Source: Shimia thalassica (GTDB lineage: Bacteria; Pseudomonadota; Alphaproteobacteria; Rhodobacterales; Rhodobacteraceae). Taken from it: 64,000 nt of DNA. A program made the position numbers and the translations under genes. Shown piece by piece: positions 53,557 through 60,989 of the stretch. The notes beneath the pieces were generated by a model, which was given only the letters and a program-made list of their open reading frames with translations, made no database searches and was not told the origin of the DNA. Numbering within the stretch: position 1 is the stretch's first letter; every line of letters starts with the position of its first letter. The DNA lies in contig NZ_CYTW01000001.1 of NCBI RefSeq assembly GCF_001458215.1, forward strand, positions 558,001 through 622,000, in the 5' to 3' direction.

Positions 53557-54834
53557 TTAAGCGGCTTTGGGATCGGTCTGATCCAGGCTGTGTAGATTAA
53601 CGGCGAGCTTTGCGATTTCTTTGCGCAGCGGATTTTTAGGGGCGGAAACAGCCAAGGGTTGGCCGTGGTCCGAACCTTGCATGACCTGGCGACCACCGTC
53701 GGGCAGCAAGACGTCAATCGAGATGTCCAGACTCTCGGCCAGACGTTTGACGCGAGACTTGCCAGCCAGATCTGTAAACTTTGGCGATCGGTTCAACACA
53801 TAGCGCAGCTTTTCAAATGGCAGGTCTTCGGCTTGAAGTGCGCGCTTGAGGCGCATCGTGTTTTGCGCGGAACGCATATCGATTTCGAGCGTTGCGAAAT
53901 ACACATGCGCCGCGTTCAAAACGGTTTCGGACCATTGAACAAGCGTCGAAGGCATATCCACGATCACATAGTCAAAGTGGCGACGTGCCGTATCAAGAAT
54001 GCGCTCAATGTCTTCGGATGACACCAGATCCAACGGGATCATGTCTGTTGGCGATGTCAGCACATGCAAATGCTCATCGTATTGCACCAAGGCCTGTCCA
54101 AAACTGTCGGCATCCATGCCTTCCGTGTCGGACAACAGCTCGAAAACAGCTTCACGGCGCTGAAGATCTAGATAGGTCGAAATCGATCCGAATTGCAGAT
54201 CAAGATCGATCAGACACACCGACGGGATGTCTTTCTTGTCTGCTTTGACAAGTTCCCAAGCGAGATTGACGGCAAGAGTGGTTGCACCGGTGCCTCCTGC
54301 AAGGCCGTGGGTGGCAATGACCACACCTTCACGAGACTGCCCGCCGTTTTGAAGAACAACAGCAGGGGCCTCGGTTTGTTGAACGGCTTGTGTAACCGGG
54401 ATTTCGACGGATTGTGGTTGTGGATCTGGCGCTCTCAGGCGCTCGATCACCTCTTTCAGCTCGCCGGAAGGAAGGGGGTAGGGGACAAACTCATCAGCAC
54501 CATGGCGCAAAAGCTTATGCAACGAGGCGGGTGTCACATCTTCTGCAATAAGGATCGTGCGAATACCCCGGCCTTTGGCGGCCGAGATGACCTCCATCAA
54601 CTGCGAGAGGTTGTCTTCGTCATAGTCATCAATGGCGAGTGCAATGAATTCAAGGCTTTGGGCGTCTGGCTGATCAAAAAACTGTAGCGCATCATTAAAG
54701 CTGAGATCCCCCCACTGTTCGCCAAGGGTCTCTTCCATATCGACAATAAGAAGCTCGAAATTCTGCACATCACGGCACACGGTGCATGCCAGGATCGGGC
54801 TCGGGTCCTCTTGTATCGGTGTGTTACTCGTCAT
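53557..54834 (-). CDS. cpaE: Tad localisation ATPase CpaE/TadZ
   Basis: The 425-residue protein has an N-terminal receiver-like domain (about residues 20-135) and a MinD/ParA-like ATPase domain with a deviant Walker A (GLAGGTGATTLA). It places the Tad machine at the pole in Caulobacter. ATG 54834 opens the conserved part; upstream in-frame sequence falls in the gap. It begins the cpaE-cpaF-tadB-tadC-tadD unit. Confidence 0.92.
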   Translation of the reverse strand: MTSNTPIQEDPSPILACTVCRDVQNFELLIVDMEETLGEQWGDLSFNDALQFFDQPDAQSLEFIALAIDDYDEDNLSQLMEVISAAKGRGIRTILIAEDVTPASLHKLLRHGADEFVPYPLPSGELKEVIERLRAPDPQPQSVEIPVTQAVQQTEAPAVVLQNGGQSREGVVIATHGLAGGTGATTLAVNLAWELVKADKKDIPSVCLIDLDLQFGSISTYLDLQRREAVFELLSDTEGMDADSFGQALVQYDEHLHVLTSPTDMIPLDLVSSEDIERILDTARRHFDYVIVDMPSTLVQWSETVLNAAHVYFATLEIDMRSAQNTMRLKRALQAEDLPFEKLRYVLNRSPKFTDLAGKSRVKRLAESLDISIDVLLPDGGRQVMQGSDHGQPLAVSAPKNPLRKEIAKLAVNLHSLDQTDPKAA

Positions 54835-55114
54835 CTTTGCCTCGGTTCTTAACACTGGCGCCGCTTTGTGAATTTCGTTCTGATGACACGCACACGTCAC
54901 CAAAGGCCGAAACTCGCGAACACCACGTCCGACTCATTCGCCAGACGCAATTCGTTCTTTGGAATGAACTTGACCCCGAACTTGGGCAACATTGGGGCTA
55001 AAAAGCCGAAATTGTGCGGTATCTTTGAACGATCAAGAAAAGATTAGGTGATTGTTTTCAAACAAAGTCAGCGATCTTTTGGCGCAAAATGCAAAAAACT
55101 AAAGGCAAACAAAG
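54835..55114. other. Promoter-size gap before cpaE
   Basis: About 280 bases with no convincing gene, A/T-rich at 55000-55114. Because a terminator (55115-55144) closes the cpaC-ompA unit, the cpaE-led unit needs a promoter here. No clear -35/-10 pair or CtrA box (TTAA-N7-TTAA) was found by eye. Confidence 0.5.
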
Positions 55115-55144
55115 AAAAACCCCGCAGGCTTGCGCGCAACGGGG
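55115..55144 (-). terminator. Terminator of the cpaC-ompA unit
   Basis: On the minus strand CCCCG and CGGGG arms with a GC-rich inner stem (TTGCGCGCAA palindrome) are followed by a run of five T, 28 bases after the ompA-like stop. Confidence 0.85.
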
Positions 55145-55171
55145 ATGTTTTTGTGGGCGGGGCCCTGGGGT

Positions 55172-55813
55172 TTAGCTGCCGCCAGACGAATAATCGGAGG
55201 TGTTGATGCCGGTCAGAGTGCTTTGCCCTGTCGCGCTTTCCACATATTCGCGGTAAACAACCTGGCCGTATTTTCCGTCCAGGATCGTAGGGTGTCGCTG
55301 CACAAAACCGGACACTTCGGTGACTGTCCGTCGGTTTTTGAGTTCGCGGCCCTGTGAAACGATCAAAGGTTGGGTTTCACCTTCGGAAACGATCGCCTCG
55401 AGCCGGCTGCGGCTGATACCCTGCGAGCCGAGATATTTCACAACCGCTTTGGCGCGGCGCAGGCCGAGATTGTAGTTATAAGTGCTTGAGCCCACGGCGT
55501 CGGTGTGTCCGTAAACGCGGAAAGTCACTTCGGGGAACTGATTGATCCAAACCGCCTGTTGGCGCAGGACCGTACGGGATTGTTGATCAAGGCTTGTGCT
55601 GTCGAACGCAAAGTTCACGGTCGAGGGCACTTCTTCGGCAAAACGGCTTGCGAGTTGGATCACAAAGCTTTGTTCGCCAGTCTGAATGGCGGTGTTGTTC
55701 ACCGTCGCTGCGCCGAAGTGGCCTTTGTCGACAACAGCGCCGGCTTCACGATACGAACTCATATCGCAGGCTGCGAGGGCGATCAAAGCGGTGGTTGCCA
55801 ATAGGAATTTCAT
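55172..55813 (-). CDS. OmpA-family lipoprotein of the tad locus
   Basis: The 213-residue protein has a lipoprotein signal (lipobox LAAC at residues 13-16) and a C-terminal OmpA peptidoglycan-binding domain (about 65-165, with the VYGHTDAVG and RRAKAVVKYL motifs). It probably anchors the Tad outer-membrane complex to peptidoglycan. ATG 55813 leaves the lipobox at the proper distance; ATG 55825 would add four residues. It follows cpaC directly. Confidence 0.88.
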   Translation of the reverse strand: MKFLLATTALIALAACDMSSYREAGAVVDKGHFGAATVNNTAIQTGEQSFVIQLASRFAEEVPSTVNFAFDSTSLDQQSRTVLRQQAVWINQFPEVTFRVYGHTDAVGSSTYNYNLGLRRAKAVVKYLGSQGISRSRLEAIVSEGETQPLIVSQGRELKNRRTVTEVSGFVQRHPTILDGKYGQVVYREYVESATGQSTLTGINTSDYSSGGS

Positions 55814-55829
55814 GTTGCCCGCCATTGCC

Positions 55830-57257
55830 TTAGTCCATCACATAGCCATAAGAGCCACTGAAATCTTGCTTCGCGACCTCGCCAGCCGCACCCCGTTTCG
55901 GGGCATTTTCACGCGCAACGCGCCCAAAGAGGAAAAGATCGGATTCGCTGGGTGGTTTGACGCGATCGGTGGGCAAGGCCAAGGCTTCGCCACGTGTTGG
56001 CGTCACAAGGTGCGCTGTGACAATGATCACCAGTTCGGATTGTGATCTCTGGAAATCGGCGCTGCGGAACAAAGATCCCAGTACCGGAATATCGCCAAGC
56101 CATGGCACCTGGCCACTGCTGTCCTGGAAATCATCCAAAAGCAGACCCGCGATTGCGAAGCTTTCCCCATCGCGAAGCTCAACAGTGGTGGAGGTTTCAC
56201 GACGCTTAAATCCGTTGATCGTGAATGTTCCGTCTTCATAGCTGTTTGATGAATCAACGGACGACACCGCTGCATTCAGCTCGAGATTGATCAAATCGCG
56301 ATCTACGACGCGGGGGATAAAGTTGAGTTCAACACCAAAGGGTTTGAATTCGATGGTCACCGCCCCGTTTTCCTGACTGACAGGAATCGGGTATTCGCCG
56401 CCCGCAAGGAACTTTGCTTCTTGTCCGGAAAGGGCAGTCAGGTTCGGTTCAGCCAAGGTGCGCACGACACCTTTGCTTTCCAATGCTTCCAACAAAAGCC
56501 CGACCTGTACGCTGCCAGCGGAAAAGCCAAACAAAATGGCGCCATTGTTATCATTGGTCGCGGGCAGGCTCCCTCCGAGGGATGTATCAACCGCTCCGTT
56601 GGTCACTGTCGTGTTCGTGCCACCTTTGATACCGGTGCTGCCGCCGCCAATTGCGCCTTCCATTGCGAGGGACGCACTCAGCGATTTGGCAACGGTACGC
56701 TGCATTTCGGCAAATCTGACTTTGAGCATGACTTGCTGGACGCCACCGACGGTCATCAGGTTCGAGACGCGTTCCGGTGCATACCGCTCTGCAAGGTCCA
56801 TGGCTCGTTGCAAGCGTTGAACGCTGCTGACTGTACCGGACAAGACAATACCGTCATTGGCTGTGCGAACTTCGATTTTTTCACCGGGCAAAATCTGACG
56901 CAGGCGTTCTTTGAATTCGCTGATATCTGCTGCAACACGAACGTCTACGTTAGTGATCAGGCGTCCGGTGCCATCCAAAAGCGTAAGAGTGGTCAAACCG
57001 GGGGCCTTGCCCAAGACATAGATCGTGCGATCAGACAGGGATGAAATGTCGGCGATCGCTGGGTTTGCGATGCTAAGCTCGGCAAAAGGAACATCACTCT
57101 CGACGACAACCGCACGGTTCATCGGCACGCTAAGCGTGGATGTGGACCCACTGCGCACAACGCGAAGTGTCTCCGCAGTTGACTGCGTAGGTAGAATGGG
57201 TGCTGCAACGACGGCCATCCCCAGAAGGGCGGCGCCGAGAAGTCTTCGATATGTCAT
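55830..57257 (-). CDS. cpaC: Tad secretin CpaC/RcpA
   Basis: The 475-residue outer-membrane secretin has a signal peptide (about 1-29), N-terminal BON and N-domains, and the secretin C-terminal region with VxLxLLxxxGVVRTLAEPNLTALSG-like sequence. It forms the pore for the Flp fibre. ATG 57257 is used; an upstream ATG at 57278 would add seven residues. It is the first gene of a unit with ompA. Confidence 0.94.
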   Translation of the reverse strand: MTYRRLLGAALLGMAVVAAPILPTQSTAETLRVVRSGSTSTLSVPMNRAVVVESDVPFAELSIANPAIADISSLSDRTIYVLGKAPGLTTLTLLDGTGRLITNVDVRVAADISEFKERLRQILPGEKIEVRTANDGIVLSGTVSSVQRLQRAMDLAERYAPERVSNLMTVGGVQQVMLKVRFAEMQRTVAKSLSASLAMEGAIGGGSTGIKGGTNTTVTNGAVDTSLGGSLPATNDNNGAILFGFSAGSVQVGLLLEALESKGVVRTLAEPNLTALSGQEAKFLAGGEYPIPVSQENGAVTIEFKPFGVELNFIPRVVDRDLINLELNAAVSSVDSSNSYEDGTFTINGFKRRETSTTVELRDGESFAIAGLLLDDFQDSSGQVPWLGDIPVLGSLFRSADFQRSQSELVIIVTAHLVTPTRGEALALPTDRVKPPSESDLFLFGRVARENAPKRGAAGEVAKQDFSGSYGYVMD

Positions 57258-57398
57258 GTGACCTGCCTTTTTGATCACGCCTCAGAAGTGGATCTTGCGT
57301 CCACTTTTTTGTCACTGTGCGACAAATTGGGTTTCATTGCAAGAATCAATGGGTTTGGGGCCTCAGTTGATGTGTGCCGTGGGCAACAGGGTGACATG

Positions 57399-57427
57399 CA
57401 AAAAAGGCGCCGCAGTGAGCGACGCCT
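57399..57427 (-). terminator. cpaB terminator
   Basis: On the minus strand AGGCGTCGC and GCGGCGCCT (one G-T pair) flank TCACT and are followed by a run of T, 17 bases after the cpaB stop. It separates cpaB from cpaC. Confidence 0.85.
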
Positions 57428-57443
57428 CGTTTTTACGGTTTTT

Positions 57444-58310
57444 TCAGTTTGTGCAGGGGATCGGAATTTGCACCACTTCTGCACCGCGACGGGTTTTGAT
57501 GGTACAGACGCGTTCTTCCTCTATGCGCTCCACGATTTTCTCTTCGGGCGCTTCGATGCCCAGCAGACTGCGCTGATCGACTTCGACGACAGAGGCGACG
57601 GTGTCGTCTTCTGCGCCGACAAGAGCAAGCATCAGATCACCGGTCTTTTGGGCCTGTGCTAAGGATGCAACCTGTTGGGGCTTTGCTGCCACAGTTACGG
57701 TCTTGGCCACGTTGCCTGCTTCGATCTCACCGTCTGCGCTTTGGTCGATTGCAATCAACGTCACACTGGTCTGGATCAGTTTGGTCACTTCGTCGTTGCC
57801 CAATTCTCCGCCCATGCCTTTGACGCGACCGGTCCAATAGACATCAACCCGGTCTCCGGGACGCAGAAAGCCTGAAACGCCGCTGGCCACATCCACTTTG
57901 ATCGCGAAGGCACGCATGCCCTTTTGAAGCCGTGTTGTCAGGCCTGCATCTTCTCCAGGTTTGGTCACCTTGATTGCGAGAATGGCTTCTTTTTCTTCCA
58001 TTGCGCGCACAACGTAGCGGACCACATCTTCCCCATGCGGGAATAGATCTTCCTTGGTTGCGAACACGCCTTCTGGAAGCGCATCTTTCGGGAACTTCAC
58101 CAACTGTATGTCCTCAACCGTCAGCTCTTCACCATATTTCATGGGGCGCGTGGTCACGAACACATCTGTTGTGGCGATCTCCGGCTTCTTTGACGCACGT
58201 TCTTGTGCCAAAGCCGATTGATATCCCTCGATATAATTTTGGGCCATATAGACGGCAAAACCGGCCAATCCCAGTCCAATGAGCAGAACTACAGCAAATA
58301 TCGCTCGCAT
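57444..58310 (-). CDS. cpaB: Flp pilus assembly protein CpaB/RcpC
   Basis: The 288-residue protein has an N-terminal membrane helix (about 3-23) and an SAF domain (about 45-110) followed by the RcpC/CpaB region. It assists secretin assembly in the periplasm. A terminator follows, so it is probably transcribed apart from cpaC. The start is ATG 58310. Confidence 0.93.
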   Translation of the reverse strand: MRAIFAVVLLIGLGLAGFAVYMAQNYIEGYQSALAQERASKKPEIATTDVFVTTRPMKYGEELTVEDIQLVKFPKDALPEGVFATKEDLFPHGEDVVRYVVRAMEEKEAILAIKVTKPGEDAGLTTRLQKGMRAFAIKVDVASGVSGFLRPGDRVDVYWTGRVKGMGGELGNDEVTKLIQTSVTLIAIDQSADGEIEAGNVAKTVTVAAKPQQVASLAQAQKTGDLMLALVGAEDDTVASVVEVDQRSLLGIEAPEEKIVERIEEERVCTIKTRRGAEVVQIPIPCTN

Positions 58311-58563
58311 GCTCTTTACCTCTTCGTTGCTTATCGCGCCATCCTGCTACCCATTGGCGCGCATACGGGTCCATAGAGCAGTCAACCATCATATTGTGGC
58401 CAAAAAATGCCAGATAAGGGATTGTTTCGTGTCGTTTGGACCAAAGTCTTTGCGATGATCCAGAATTGGAGTTGCCTTGCCTCTCTCGAGGTCGATGCAA
58501 CTTTTTTCTGTACCCAGAATCAGAGTTTGAAACCTGATCCGCGGCATCTCAGTTAGGTGACCT

Positions 58564-58743
58564 CTAGTCGTTCAGGCGCTCTTGGATTGTAGAGCCTGTA
58601 TCGTTCGCAAGACCAACCGTACCACCTTCGATAACGGTCATCGCTGCGATACCCAAGGCAACGATACCGGCGCAGATAACAACCCAGTCGACTGTTACGG
58701 CCCCGGTTTCGTTCCGATGGAATCTTGCCAAGAAATGTTTCAT
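58564..58743 (-). CDS. Flp-type pilin-like protein (third pilin)
   Basis: The 59-residue product has the same processing site as the two flp genes: Gly followed by AVTVDWVV, with a hydrophobic helix to about residue 40, but a divergent C terminus. It may be a minor pilin or pseudopilin. ATG 58743 is used; an in-frame ATG at 58758 would add five residues. It lies upstream of cpaB and downstream of flp1. Confidence 0.8.
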   Translation of the reverse strand: MKHFLARFHRNETGAVTVDWVVICAGIVALGIAAMTVIEGGTVGLANDTGSTIQERLND

Positions 58744-58851
58744 AGCCTGGCCCTTCATTGTGATTTCAGAAAACCCGCCCGATAGAATCAGGTCCTGCTG
58801 AATACCGCTGTACTCGTTACTAAGAGGTTCGCAGCCCTCGGTGCTTTACAA

Positions 58852-58882
58852 AAAGAGGCCGCGCCGAAAGAACGGCACGGCC
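58852..58882 (-). terminator. flp1 terminator
   Basis: On the minus strand GGCCGTGCCG and CGGCGCGGCC (one G-T pair) flank TTCTTT and are followed by TCTTTTTG, about 28 bases after the flp1 stop. Confidence 0.88.
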
Positions 58883-58900
58883 CCAATATGTTCGCTCTAT

Positions 58901-59224
58901 GCGTATGGCTTAGTTGCCAACTTCGCCAGCGATGTCGCCAGCAGCTTGAGCGGCCAGAGATTCAGTGTTCGATTCAATCGCGGTGTAAGCAGCAACAGCC
59001 AGGCCAACAACAGCAGCGGTCAGAACAACCCAGTCTACAGTTACAGCGCCGTTTTCGTCTTTGCGGAAGTTTTTGATAAATTTGATCATGGTTTTGTCCC
59101 TCCAAAGGATCAGTCTAATTGCGTGTCACCTTGTCGGGCCTAAGGTGAACCGCTCTCTCTCATTGGTTCGTTCCCGACTTGGTATGAAGGTAATATCCAC
59201 TTGGATTGGGGCGCGAATTGGGCA
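58901..59224. repeat. 324-bp direct repeat, copy 1
   Basis: This block is base-for-base identical to 59616-59939 (offset 715). It covers the whole flp1 gene, its Shine-Dalgarno and 135 bases upstream. Identity ends at 58900/59615 and at 59225/59940. Confidence 0.97.
58910..59089 (-). CDS. flp1: Flp/Fap-type major pilin, copy 1
   Basis: A 59-residue prepilin, too short for common gene-length cut-offs. The leader of about 14 charged residues ends in Gly before AVTVDWVV; the usual +5 Glu and +6 Tyr of Flp pilins are Asp and Trp here. A hydrophobic helix follows to about residue 38. GGAGGGA precedes ATG 59089. The protein is identical to copy 2. CpaA should cleave it and CpaF/TadBC assemble it. 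Confidence 0.93.
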   Translation of the reverse strand: MIKFIKNFRKDENGAVTVDWVVLTAAVVGLAVAAYTAIESNTESLAAQAAGDIAGEVGN

Positions 59225-59235
59225 CGAAACGTGCC
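59205..59235 (-). promoter_or_regulatory. Promoter-like motifs upstream of flp1
   Basis: On the minus strand GGCAC-GTTTC-GTGC (59222-59235) keeps the GG-N10-GC spacing of sigma-54 promoters and is also a perfect inverted repeat (GGCACG/CGTGCC). Just downstream CCCAAT occurs twice with 12-bp spacing (59217-59222, 59205-59210). Sigma-54 use is a hypothesis. Confidence 0.4.
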
Positions 59236-59566
59236 TTTTTGTAGTGTTTTAATGAATATCGCGACAATCGTTGCCAGATTCCCATTTTCTTCATGTTTTT
59301 GGGGGATGCAGGCGGCAAAACGGATTCGGGGGCGATGTGACTGGCCTTTCCGGACCCGAAAAGAGATGTGCGATTCCCGCAGGTTTACCTTTTCAAGGCC
59401 GGGAGAGGGGCGTTCGATCCGCAGCTGGGGCGATTGCGCTTCGATCAAACTGCCGCGTTGATCCAGCTTGACCTTCTAGGGAGCCTTCAGACGGAAAGGG
59501 GGGGGGCTGGTCCGGATTATTCCGAAGAATATCGAGTCGTATCGGCGCTATGCAGTGCACCCATAG
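59236..59566. other. Unique spacer between the two flp copies
   Basis: About 330 bases not shared with copy 2. Open frames here (for example plus-strand frames ending at 59461 and 59607) lack good ribosome binding sites and show no family. I see no gene. Confidence 0.5.
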
Positions 59567-59597
59567 AAAAAGGCTGCACCGGAAACCGGTGCAGCCT
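59567..59597 (-). terminator. flp2 terminator
   Basis: A perfect 11-bp stem (GGCTGCACCGG/CCGGTGCAGCC) with a three-base loop is followed on the minus strand by a run of five T, 28 bases after the flp2 stop. It is unrelated to the flp1 terminator. Confidence 0.93.
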
Positions 59598-59615
59598 CAA
59601 AACTTAAACCGTCAG

Positions 59616-59939
59616 GCGTATGGCTTAGTTGCCAACTTCGCCAGCGATGTCGCCAGCAGCTTGAGCGGCCAGAGATTCAGTGTTCGATTCAATCGCGGTG
59701 TAAGCAGCAACAGCCAGGCCAACAACAGCAGCGGTCAGAACAACCCAGTCTACAGTTACAGCGCCGTTTTCGTCTTTGCGGAAGTTTTTGATAAATTTGA
59801 TCATGGTTTTGTCCCTCCAAAGGATCAGTCTAATTGCGTGTCACCTTGTCGGGCCTAAGGTGAACCGCTCTCTCTCATTGGTTCGTTCCCGACTTGGTAT
59901 GAAGGTAATATCCACTTGGATTGGGGCGCGAATTGGGCA
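59616..59939. repeat. 324-bp direct repeat, copy 2
   Basis: Identical to 58901-59224 and containing flp2 plus 135 bases upstream. Beyond the end, similarity continues weakly for about 16 bases (two changes) through the GG-N10-GC element. Confidence 0.97.
59625..59804 (-). CDS. flp2: Flp/Fap-type major pilin, copy 2
   Basis: A 59-residue prepilin identical in DNA and protein to copy 1, with the same Shine-Dalgarno and upstream 135 bases but a different terminator and different far-upstream DNA. The pilin features are those of copy 1. The two copies may raise pilin dose or be expressed under different conditions through their distinct distal upstream regions. Confidence 0.93.
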   Translation of the reverse strand: MIKFIKNFRKDENGAVTVDWVVLTAAVVGLAVAAYTAIESNTESLAAQAAGDIAGEVGN

Positions 59940-59950
59940 TGAATCGTGCC
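59920..59950 (-). promoter_or_regulatory. Promoter-like motifs upstream of flp2
   Basis: On the minus strand GGCAC-GATTC-ATGC (59937-59950) again keeps GG-N10-GC spacing, although the inverted repeat is broken by two changes relative to copy 1. The paired CCCAAT boxes (59932-59937, 59920-59925) are retained. Use by sigma-54 is a hypothesis. Confidence 0.4.
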
Positions 59951-60163
59951 TTTTTCGAACTTTGACAGAAAATGCGAAAAATCTGGCAAGCTGCTGAAAA
60001 TTAAATAAAAAATTAGATATCATTGCGGTGGTGGGTGCCTGCCTTCGTGCGAATTGGGCATTTTTGACACCTTTCGCCGCTTTTTTTCGGGGATAACTGG
60101 CTCCAAAAGATGAATTTTGAGAGACTCACACTCAAAGAACGGCAAAAAAGTCGGGCAGAGCAG
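59951..60163. other. A/T-rich gap between flp2 and the lytic transglycosylase gene
   Basis: No gene is seen. The stretch 59990-60025 is strongly A/T-rich and could carry promoters for the divergent genes. A third copy of GCGAATTGGGCA, also found in both flp upstream regions, occurs at 60049-60060. Confidence 0.5.
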
Positions 60164-60976
60164 ATGATTTTTAGCAGGATATTGATTCCGGGGCTTCTCG
60201 CCCTCGGGTTGACTTTGCCGGTGGCCGCCGAGTCGCCTGCACCTTTTCCTGATTTCAAGGCTAAACGGGTAAAACCCCCAAAAGCAGGCCAGAAAAAGAG
60301 AATCACGGTTCAAATTGATCAGACCGCGTCGGTTGTGGCGACTGCGAAACCCGTGACGCCTGCTGCAAGCGGATCTGACACTGTTTCATCCAGCTATGCG
60401 TGGTTCTGGGATAAGGTTTCGCCGGACCTTGCTGCTTCGGGACCGGGGCGGTTGCGCCCTGCGCTTGATGCATTGCAAGCCCCGCCTCCCGGAGAGGGCG
60501 TGGCAGCCCCACGTTTGCAGAACATGCAGGCATTGGCTAAAAAACATGGTGTCGACATTCTCACGGCCACGATTGGCACGAATGTCTCGCCTGCGCTTGT
60601 TCTTGCAGTGATTTCTATTGAATCGGGTGGCCGTGTTGACGCGCTGAGCAGTGCAGGGGCGTCCGGCCTGATGCAATTGATGCCGGCTACTGCAGACCGC
60701 TTCGGGGTCGCGGATCGTGCCGTGCCCGCGCAGAACATCAAAGGGGGCGTGGCGTTTCTGGATTTCCTGATGGAGCGCTTTGACAAAGATCCGATGCTGG
60801 TTCTTGCAGGCTATAATGCAGGTGAAAATGCCGTGGCCAAGCATCAAGGCGTGCCGCCCTATAGCGAAACACGTGACTATGTGCCCAAGGTTTTGGCAGC
60901 GTATCAAGTGGCGCGCGGTTTGTGTCGCACGCCACCACAGCTTTTGTCGGACGGGTGTGTTTTCGTCACGCAATAA
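60164..60976 (+). CDS. Periplasmic lytic transglycosylase (SLT domain)
   Basis: The 270-residue protein has a signal peptide (about 1-23) and a C-terminal lysozyme-like SLT domain. The catalytic Glu is Glu153 in SIESGGR, followed by GLMQLMPAT and AGYNAGENAV. Such enzymes cut glycan strands, and those near secretion systems may open the wall for the machine. It is divergent from flp2. ATG 60164 places the signal peptide at the N terminus. Confidence 0.9.
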   Translation: MIFSRILIPGLLALGLTLPVAAESPAPFPDFKAKRVKPPKAGQKKRITVQIDQTASVVATAKPVTPAASGSDTVSSSYAWFWDKVSPDLAASGPGRLRPALDALQAPPPGEGVAAPRLQNMQALAKKHGVDILTATIGTNVSPALVLAVISIESGGRVDALSSAGASGLMQLMPATADRFGVADRAVPAQNIKGGVAFLDFLMERFDKDPMLVLAGYNAGENAVAKHQGVPPYSETRDYVPKVLAAYQVARGLCRTPPQLLSDGCVFVTQ

Positions 60977-60989
60977 CGGACGTCAGCGA

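Noticed and set aside
59201..59607. Several short plus-strand frames between the two flp copies
   Set aside because: They overlap the repeat edge or a terminator, lack ribosome binding sites and match nothing I recognise.
54835..60163. CtrA boxes (TTAA-N7-TTAA) at the tad and flp promoters
   Set aside because: Only isolated TTAA or TTTAA occurrences were found, none with the right spacing.
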